The translations under genes were made by a program, and so were the position numbers. DNA of 64,000 nt, taken from Harmothoe impar. Taxonomy: Eukaryota; Annelida; Polychaeta; Phyllodocida; Polynoidae. Where the stretch lies: contig OX381709.1 of assembly GCA_947462335.1 (NCBI GenBank), positions 82,708,622-82,772,621 of the forward strand. Reading direction: 5' to 3'. The notes under the pieces are model-generated. The model saw nothing but the letters and a program-made list of their open reading frames with translations, did not search any database and had not been told where the DNA came from. Positions 59,801 to 64,000 of the stretch are shown here, one piece after another. Every line of letters starts with the position of its first letter. The first letter of the stretch is position 1.

Positions 59801-62800
59801 TATTTCAAAACTATTACAACACTACAACATATAGCAACCTTTCCTCAATATGGACAATTACTATACAAAGTATTATGTACAATATTCCACAACCTAGGTA
59901 AATAATAGTTCAAGTAATTTTAAACAAAAATAAACACACCAAAAAATCCACTTTCTGATACTCTCAGGTTAAACTAAGGATTTTTCTCTATTGATGCAGG
60001 ATATTTGAGCAATGGCAGTTTTGAAATGGAAAGAGATAATTGAAATGGGAGCTTAGATGTATTTCTGTGACTCTTGACTCTTAAACGTCCTGTATGATGT
60101 AGTCAGGGGTAGGCAGGGAAAGGAAATGGTCATGTTTAAATGTGTTACCAAAAAGATTCAACAGAATCCGTTTTCGTTTCCATCGTTTTCTTGGTTGGAA
60201 CAGTTCTTTAAAAGTCCTCACTTTTTGGTGGAGGTAAAATTCGTTACTGCACACTGCAAACGTGACAGGGCGGACAGGACAATGTTATTAGGTACCACTG
60301 TTATGAGAAGCTCTCACAATCTACTTCAGCCAAAAACAACGATAACATGGGCCAAATAGACAGGGACACTGGTGTTTTGATGACATGTGACATGGTCATC
60401 TCTTGACATAGACAGGGTGACATGGGTATTTTGGGGGCTTAGTGACATGGGACAAGGGAATTTATCAATGCAGACCGTGGACATGGATATTATTTTTGGT
60501 TTTAGGGTGACATGTGACTTGGGTATTTTTTTTTAATCGACAGGGGACATGGGCATTTTGGGGACTTAGTGATTTAGGATTTGGGCATTTCCACAAATCG
60601 ACAGGTGCTGAATGCATGAATGCAGCCCTGGCGAGTAACTCACCAGGGTTCATGCCGACCCTATGGGGTTGAGACACTCCCATAGGATTGGCATGATATA
60701 CCAATGCAGCACCAGGGAGTTACTCCCCGGGGCTGCATTCAACCATCATGCCGACCTTACAGCGTTGGGACACTCCCGTAGGGTTGGCATGATGTACCAT
60801 TGCAACACCGGCGAGTTACTCGCCTTGGCTGCATTGGTGCATCATGACGACAAATGTCATCTTTTATCGACATACCGTCCTTAAACTGTTAGGTAACCAT
60901 GGTACCATACCTGGGGTGGTGTCGGCGCTCTGGGAGGGGCGTCCGGCCCCCTTTATGGTCTTACTGCGAGTTGCCGCCCGCTGTTTCTGCACTTTGTGCT
61001 GGTTCCACCTGGCCAGGGCGATCAGCAGAATGATCATAGCTGCCGGAAGAAGGAATCAGAAATTAAATACTTTGGGCATAGTTTATTTCACTGTCTATAT
61101 ATTATTGCAAAATAGTTGTAAGGCTAAGAAATTATTTGTGTTAAGGTAACATCGCCATTTTTTTAAGAATGATTTAATAGATTTAATAAATTTACCAAAT
61201 TTTGATATGAATGATTTTTTCTATTTTTGGCGGATTAAAATTTCTTTAGGGTTGAGCTAAAAATAAGTAAATCGCCAGTGCTGCATTGAAGCAGCATGCC
61301 GACCCTGTGCGGTTGAGACACTCCTGTAGGGTCGGCATGATGCACCAAGCCAGCACTGTCGATTTACTCACCAGAGCTGCATTGGCCCATCATGACGACA
61401 AATGTCGTCTTTTAGCGACATTTCCAGCCTGAAAGGGTTAAATGGAATTAACAGTTTCTAGGACTTACATGTGCTTTAATTCTCTTATTGTTTTTTTTAA
61501 AGAAAATTGGTTTTAAATGGAATTGCCTATTCCTAAAAGATTATTAAAGATTTAATGTAATCAGTTTCTAGCACTCACCGATGAGGAAAATTCCGATGGC
61601 GAGGAAGCTGAGTACGTAGGAGACCTCACTGCCCGTGAAGTAATCGAAGGTGAGGGGCGGGGTGCACTCGGACAGCGCCGAGCGGTTGTGGGCCGAGAGC
61701 TGGAACGGCTGCGGGCACGGGTCTCCTGCAAGGCAAACATTGTGTTACTTCTTCGATAAAAAAAGTTGGTCAATAGATTTCACTTTTCAGAAAATGGTGT
61801 GAGTGAGCGAAATTTGTTGGTTTTGGGGGGAATTACTAGAAGAAAATTAGCAAAAAAAAACACACCAAAAAACCCTCTATTTTGAAAAATATTAGGCGAG
61901 CGAAATCCATTGACAAAAATCAATCAATTCAAAAGACATATTTAGTAAGCACATGGAAGGACCCTGTATCATGCCAAAGCTTGGGATGATGCATGATACA
62001 GCACTGAATCGTGCATCGTGGGTATAGCTCAGTAAGACAGGGACAGACATTGTGTTACGTCTTTGTTTGTAATTATCTATTTAAGCTGTCCCAGGCATAG
62101 GCTTATTGGTCGGGTCTGATAGCCTATATTTATTTCTAAATAAAAAAACGTATTTGCAGCAAATTCAATGACTCTTTCATCTAGGAATAGCTACATGCAC
62201 CATTGCGACCCATAGACCCTTGTGTTATAGAGTGCTGCCATCTGGTTAAGCACCATGTCTGAACTGATAAGAAGCCTCATATATGACCCCCAGCAGATGC
62301 CCTGACGCTGGCAGGTGGTAGGTTGTATCATTTCTATTCCAAATGCATCATTTTCACCTCATTTAGCTCTATTTTCAGTAGTCTACCGTAAACTATCAAT
62401 TAAGGAGTTCTAGAAAAAGAATTGAGCTAAAAATACATAATTTTAGGAGGCTTATCTATGTAAGATATGATTGTCGCAAGTAACTATAGGACCTCCCATG
62501 ACATGCCTGCACACAAGATGCTTCAAACAAAAAAAGAATTTCGTTGATACATGGACTTTCCATCAAACAGTGTCAATTCTCCCAGAGGATAGGTTCAAGA
62601 GATCACCCAGTTATAGAGCTTAAGACAGACTCAAAATCAGAAGGTCTGTCAAGATTGCTCTTAAATTACATTATGTAATACAATTTATGATGCTTATTCC
62701 AGCTTATGTATGAAGGATCCATTCAAGATCTCTTGATACCAAGTTACTAGAGGTCTCCATCTGCTCCCTAGCCAAAATGAGAGGCCATCATAAAAGGGTC

Positions 62801-63910
62801 ACTTAACATAGGATCAGATATAGACTGAGCGACCAGCTAGAGCCTCTGGCCACCCTATAGAAGGAGTTGTATGCCTGCTCCCTGCTATGCGGGGGGGGGG
62901 GCTTCAAAGTGTTAACGCACCTTCTTTGAAGAAGAATGGATTCATCTGGATGTCCTCAGGTTTGATGTTGGTGACGTTCAGGATGACGTCACGGATGGTG
63001 TAGCTCCACAGCTCATCTCGTTCTGCATCTGTGAACAACCTAGAAAATGGGAAAAATAATTTTAAATTTTTGGAATAAAAGATTTGCTATGCTTTAGTAC
63101 TAGAAGCGCCGTATTCAATCCCCTCTCCCATCGAATACAATGTGGCCATATTAAATGTACAAATATTTATAATGAAGCATATCAACAAACTAGTACCACT
63201 TTCCCTTAAAAATGAAGGATATCAACAATAACTGCATGAATGTTGGCATTTGAGCAAACTTTACAATGCTTAAAACTGGGCCGTCGGGGAATATGTTCAG
63301 CATTTTCCATACATAGACTAAAATAACAGTTCCACCAGAGGGCAGCAGTGTTTGGACAGGGGACCATGAACATGGTCCAGCTACAACATATTCACCCTAT
63401 CTTGTACCTGTAAGAGCTGAGCTACCAGCCCTTAAGAGCCCTCTTGTGAATCAAAACTGAACTATATCCAAAAGTACTTCAACCATGACGGTCAAACTTT
63501 AAAGTCACTTTCTTTTTGTTCAGTAAATGCCATGGAAATTTAATGTAAAGGTCATAATGACTTATAAGCTGCTTTAAGTTTAAGTGGTATTCACTGGAAT
63601 TAGAAAAGTATTTGTATTTTAGCAAAAAGTAGAAATTTTTTTTTAAACATTTATAGAATTTCTTTTTATATTTTTCACTGCCTGGAAAACACTTTTGCTT
63701 TTGAGTTGTATGTACTAATAACAACACCTACCCGTTATTTGTGTTCTCGAACCAGAACCGATCTCCATCCCGGATGCGCCGGAACTGGTCCAGGATGATG
63801 GCGGTAAACGTCTCGCCCGGACCGGTCGCCGAGGTCTCCAGCAGACCTGCCGGCCACAGGTCAAGGTCATCGATGCTGTTGTTGTACACCGCCTTCAGAC
63901 GCTCGATCGG
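44764..63910 (-). CDS. DUOX: dual oxidase (DUOX), 3' part, 20 exons in window
   Basis: A membrane flavocytochrome that makes H2O2 from NADPH and O2, with an extracellular peroxidase-like domain and Ca2+-regulated EF hands. Exons joined 63910-63732, 63039-62921, 61725-61579, 61039-60911, 59160-58934, 58203-58015, 57465-57240, 56764-56671, 55989-55814, 55125-55038, 54372-54176, 53199-53055, 52378-52293, 50706-50613, 49940-49609, 49083-48854, 48097-47939, 46817-46662, 45382-45254, 44889-44764 total 3,228 bases (1,075 codons plus stop) with matching phases and AG/GT borders throughout. Domains by residue: peroxidase end 1-120, membrane segment 1 about 135-158, EF hands about 384-436, six more membrane segments 560-790, FAD lobe 800-880, NADPH lobe 885-1075. 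The 5' exons lie outside the window. NOX5 is excluded by the peroxidase part. Confidence 0.96.
45254..45382 (-). CDS. DUOX: DUOX exon s: NADPH lobe
   Basis: 43 codons in phase 0. Acceptor CTTCAG, donor GTGAGT. Encodes [20 protein letters not shown] and [14 protein letters not shown]. Confidence 0.96.
45532..45790. mobile_element. MITE, GGGGTAGAC family, copy 2 (DUOX intron)
   Basis: Ends GCAGGAGTAGATACTAATGC and ATTAGTGTCTACCCCTGC, flanked by TTTA on both sides (45528-45531, 45791-45794). Confidence 0.85.
46124..46488. mobile_element. MITE, CACTGAAAAT family (DUOX intron)
   Basis: Ends CACTGATATT and GGATTTTCAGTG, with TA on both outer sides. The inside has repeated GACTAACC and CTCCCTATACGAC words. 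Related by its ends to the element nested in the Polinton. Confidence 0.75.
46492..46649. mobile_element. PIF/Harbinger-like MITE, GGGAGTGG family, copy 2 (DUOX intron)
   Basis: Ends GGGAGTGGTCATTTTTTAAC and GTTAAAAAATGACCACTCCC with TAA outside both (46489-46491, 46650-46652). It lies 12 bases inside the intron from the donor of exon r and directly abuts the preceding MITE. Confidence 0.88.
46662..46817 (-). CDS. DUOX: DUOX exon r: NADPH lobe
   Basis: 52 codons in phase 0. Acceptor CACCAG, donor GTAAGT. Encodes [20 protein letters not shown] and [21 protein letters not shown] partial duplicate of its 5' half is at 46927-47017. Confidence 0.96.
46927..47017 (-). pseudogene. partial duplicate of DUOX exon r with its splice acceptor
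   Basis: 91 bases nearly identical to 46756-46846 (the first 62 bases of exon r plus 29 bases of upstream intron with CACCAG). No donor follows, so it cannot act as a normal exon. Decayed copies of the acceptor part (AAGTACACCTGGTNNNGGAA) recur near 47040, 47080 and 47134. Confidence 0.9.
47530..47840 (+). repeat. 42-bp minisatellite in DUOX intron
   Basis: About seven and a half units of GTGCTGCCCTCTGTGTCAGG then TACAGGAACTACAACACGGC and TT. One unit lacks nine bases. The 118-aa plus-strand frame is read-through (a 14-residue repeat), not a gene. Confidence 0.95.
47939..48097 (-). CDS. DUOX: DUOX exon q: NADPH-binding glycine loop
   Basis: 53 codons in phase 0. Acceptor TCTCAG, donor GTGAGT. 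Encodes [18 protein letters not shown] and [19 protein letters not shown]. Confidence 0.96.
48854..49083 (-). CDS. DUOX: DUOX exon p: FAD-binding lobe
   Basis: Acceptor CCACAG, donor GTAAGG. Encodes [12 protein letters not shown], the FAD motif [12 protein letters not shown] and [12 protein letters not shown]. Confidence 0.96.
49100..49260 (+). repeat. short tandem repeat AATAATGGTTATTTTAGTGG
   Basis: Four or five degenerate units of about 20-22 bp, with a wider duplication GAGGTGATTAAAATC at 49137 and 49243. Confidence 0.75.
49609..49940 (-). CDS. DUOX: DUOX exon o: last membrane segments
   Basis: Acceptor TTCCAG, donor GTGAGT. Encodes [40 protein letters not shown] with the last two heme-ligand histidines 13 residues apart, and [20 protein letters not shown] at the membrane exit. 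Confidence 0.96.
50313..50408 (+). mobile_element. MITE, TTAACCC family, right-half fragment
   Basis: GGTGAGTTACTCGCCAGGGC, TGCATTCAAGCATCATGACG and ATTATGCCGTCCTTATAGGG match the right half of the family; the left half is missing. Confidence 0.75.
50613..50706 (-). CDS. DUOX: DUOX exon n: second heme-ligand histidine
   Basis: Acceptor TTGTAG, donor GTAAGT. Encodes [14 protein letters not shown] followed by an extracellular loop ([17 protein letters not shown]). Confidence 0.94.
50773..51092. mobile_element. MITE with GTTCTCC ends (DUOX intron)
   Basis: Long inverted ends GTTCTCCTAGGTGCGCGGAC / GTCCGCGCACTGAGGAGAAC continuing into AGCGCAATCTTAA / TTAAGATTGCGCT, with TA on both outer sides. 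320 bp, non-coding, about 65 bases upstream of the exon n acceptor. Confidence 0.88.
51991..52271. mobile_element. MITE, GTTTCAGGT-ended family (DUOX intron)
   Basis: Inverted ends GGCCAAATAAAAAAAGTTTT then GTTTCAGGTAACATGG on the left and GGTGACCTGAAAGAAACC then TTATTTTTTGGCC on the right. Confidence 0.8.
52293..52378 (-). CDS. DUOX: DUOX exon m: first heme-ligand histidine
   Basis: Acceptor CCTCAG, donor GTAAGT. Encodes [18 protein letters not shown]; the His is the first heme ligand and lies 14 residues before the next in exon n. A MITE begins 21 bases into the following intron. Confidence 0.95.
52422..52633 (+). mobile_element. MITE, TTAACCC family (DUOX intron)
   Basis: Starts TTAACTGTTTAAGGACGATA and carries GGTGAGTAACTCGCCGGTGC, CCCCATAGGGTCGTCATGAT and CTCACCAGGGCTGCATTCAT. 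The right end is lost. Confidence 0.8.
52735..53045 (+). repeat. degenerate (CTCAAAA)n tract
   Basis: Low-complexity runs of CTCAAAA and CAAAACT words next to exon l. The Lys/Asn-rich frames at 52573-53105 come from it. Confidence 0.85.
53055..53199 (-). CDS. DUOX: DUOX exon l: third membrane segment
   Basis: Acceptor CTACAG, donor GTACCT. Encodes [19 protein letters not shown] and [14 protein letters not shown], a strongly conserved reductase segment. Confidence 0.95.
54176..54372 (-). CDS. DUOX: DUOX exon k: linker and second membrane segment
   Basis: Acceptor TTACAG, donor GTGAGT. Charged linker ([12 protein letters not shown]), then [20 protein letters not shown] and FIERAY, the start of the reductase core. 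Confidence 0.94.
55038..55125 (-). CDS. DUOX: DUOX exon j: basic linker
   Basis: Acceptor TATCAG, donor GTACAT. Encodes [20 protein letters not shown], a basic cytosolic linker before the reductase core. Confidence 0.88.
55814..55989 (-). CDS. DUOX: DUOX exon i: third EF-like module
   Basis: Acceptor CTCACAG, donor GTAGAC. Encodes [14 protein letters not shown] and [19 protein letters not shown], a degenerate EF-like module without a full Ca2+ loop. Confidence 0.92.
56396..56651 (+). mobile_element. MITE, TTAACCC family (DUOX intron)
   Basis: TTAACCCTTTAAGGATGCAT to TCATGCCGCCCTTAAAGGTG, with all internal words. It lies 20 bases downstream of the exon h donor. Confidence 0.85.
56671..56764 (-). 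CDS. DUOX: DUOX exon h: second EF hand
   Basis: Acceptor CCCCAG, donor GTGAGT. EF loop [12 protein letters not shown], canonical at positions 1, 3, 5, 6 and 12. Confidence 0.94.
57240..57465 (-). CDS. DUOX: DUOX exon g: first EF hand
   Basis: Acceptor TTGCAG, donor GTAGGT. Contains [12 protein letters not shown] and a canonical EF loop [12 protein letters not shown], with Asp at positions 1, 3 and 5, Gly at 6 and Glu at 12. Confidence 0.95.
57519..57655 (+). mobile_element. MITE, TTAACCC family, degenerate (DUOX intron)
   Basis: CCAAAAGGTGCATTATGCCA, CCCGTAGGACTGGCATGATT, GGTGAGTTATTCTCTAGGGC and TGCATTCAAGCAT in the family order. Confidence 0.65.
58015..58203 (-). CDS. DUOX: DUOX exon f: PH-like region to pre-EF helix
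   Basis: 63 codons in phase 0. Acceptor CTTAG, donor GTAAGT. Encodes [20 protein letters not shown] and [15 protein letters not shown]. Confidence 0.92.
58448..58800. repeat. tandem duplication in DUOX intron with exon e remnant
   Basis: Two units of about 170-185 bp (GCACATTTCAGCTTCATTTC, GGGGTCCAAACTTCCA, CCAATATCACTCAC) with an 18-base copy of the 3' end of exon e (coding KEYDL) and a GTGAGTGA donor at 58632-58607 between them. Confidence 0.8.
58934..59160 (-). CDS. DUOX: DUOX exon e: PH-like region
   Basis: Acceptor TTGCAG, donor GTGAGA. Encodes [31 protein letters not shown] and [12 protein letters not shown], the cytosolic PH-like domain. A remnant of a duplicate of its 3' end is at 58615-58632. 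Confidence 0.92.
60605..60895 (-). mobile_element. MITE, TTAACCC family, reverse orientation, with internal duplication
   Basis: Reads in reverse relative to the other copies and ends GACATACCGTCCTTAAACTG. The block GTTGAGACACTCCCATAGGA / GTTGGGACACTCCCGTAGGG occurs twice, so the middle is duplicated. It lies 15 bases from the exon d donor. Confidence 0.8.
60911..61039 (-). CDS. DUOX: DUOX exon d: membrane segment end and cytosolic linker
   Basis: Acceptor CGGCAG, donor GTATGG. Encodes [20 protein letters not shown], a membrane exit followed by a basic, Ser/Thr-rich loop. Confidence 0.88.
61265..61441 (-). mobile_element. MITE, TTAACCC family, reverse orientation (DUOX intron)
   Basis: GCCAGTGCTGCATTGAAGCA, GTTGAGACACTCCTGTAGGG, ACGACAAATGTCGTCTTTTA and CCAGCCTGAAAGGGTTAA. 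Confidence 0.8.
61579..61725 (-). CDS. DUOX: DUOX exon c: linker and first membrane segment
   Basis: Acceptor TTGCAG, donor GTGAGT. Encodes [14 protein letters not shown], a Cys-bearing linker, [11 protein letters not shown] and the first half of the membrane segment ([12 protein letters not shown]). Confidence 0.92.
61726..62920. other. DUOX intron, no embedded feature recognised
   Basis: No tandem array or clear inverted ends noticed apart from short ATGATGCATGATAC-type words near 61985 and a G run at 62891-62901. Confidence 0.5.
62921..63039 (-). CDS. DUOX: DUOX exon b: end of peroxidase-like domain
   Basis: Acceptor TTCTAG, donor GTGCGT. Encodes [20 protein letters not shown] and then a glycosylation sequon NVTN. 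Confidence 0.92.
63040..63731. other. DUOX intron, no embedded feature recognised
   Basis: AT-rich intron; the minus-strand frame at 63479-63727 is Lys/Phe-rich intronic sequence. Confidence 0.5.
63732..63910 (-). CDS. DUOX: DUOX exon a: peroxidase-like domain
   Basis: Acceptor TTACAG before 63910, donor GTAGGT after 63732. It encodes [14 protein letters not shown] and [20 protein letters not shown], the conserved C-terminal part of the heme-peroxidase-like domain of dual oxidases. In phase with the next exon at a split Gly codon. Confidence 0.93.
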
Positions 63911-64000
63911 CTGTAACAAAAAAAATTTAAATAGGTTTATTGACACATCTCATGTTATATACATGCTTCTGCAAGGATGTCATGGAATGAAGAAATTTTA

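Overview
The window is animal nuclear DNA. It is AT-rich, with spliced GT-AG genes, many microsatellites, MITEs and SINE-like sequence. It looks like a marine invertebrate (invertebrate deuterostome or lophotrochozoan), but nothing seen fixes the species. Only two regions hold convincing protein genes.

(1) 25241-36461 is a complete Polinton/Maverick element of 11,221 bp. It has terminal inverted repeats of about 430 bp that begin 5'-AG, and a perfect 6-bp target duplication (TGTAAG) on both sides. Seven adjacent coding regions on the minus strand encode, in order of transcription: an unrecognised 222-aa protein, an A32-like packaging ATPase fused in frame to a small capsid-associated protein, a conserved Polinton protein broken by a one-base shift, a retroviral-type integrase with a chromodomain, a minor (penton-like) capsid protein, a small basic glycine-rich virion protein, a major capsid protein broken by a one-base shift, and an adenain-type protease. 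(The fused ATPase counts as one coding region; with the 222-aa ORF there are eight.) A TATA-driven Ala-rich/Cys-tailed gene runs the other way at the right end. No protein-primed DNA polymerase B is visible. A 962-bp MITE is nested inside the element. So a capsid-building and integrating gene set is present without its usual polymerase.

(2) 44764-63910, minus strand, is the C-terminal two thirds of a dual oxidase (DUOX). Twenty exons with consistent phases give 1,075 codons, from the middle of the peroxidase-like domain through the first membrane segment, two canonical EF hands, the ferric reductase core, and the FAD and NADPH lobes to the stop codon. The 5' exons lie beyond base 64000. The introns hold many MITEs, a 42-bp minisatellite, and remnants of partial tandem duplications of exons 5 and 18 (numbered within the window).

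The rest is repeat-rich non-coding DNA. At 8641-13998 a symmetrical structure places inverted 67-bp arrays outermost, then inverted AACGTT-containing arrays (64-bp on the left, 117-bp on the right), then a 20-bp repeat, a 16-bp minisatellite and a 60-bp repeat in the middle. It reads like one large foldback element. At 21529-22426 there is an array of a 16-17 bp CRE-like word in both orientations. Several MITE families occur two to ten times each. Long open frames at 10.1-13.5 kb are products of minisatellites whose unit has no stop codon and are not genes.
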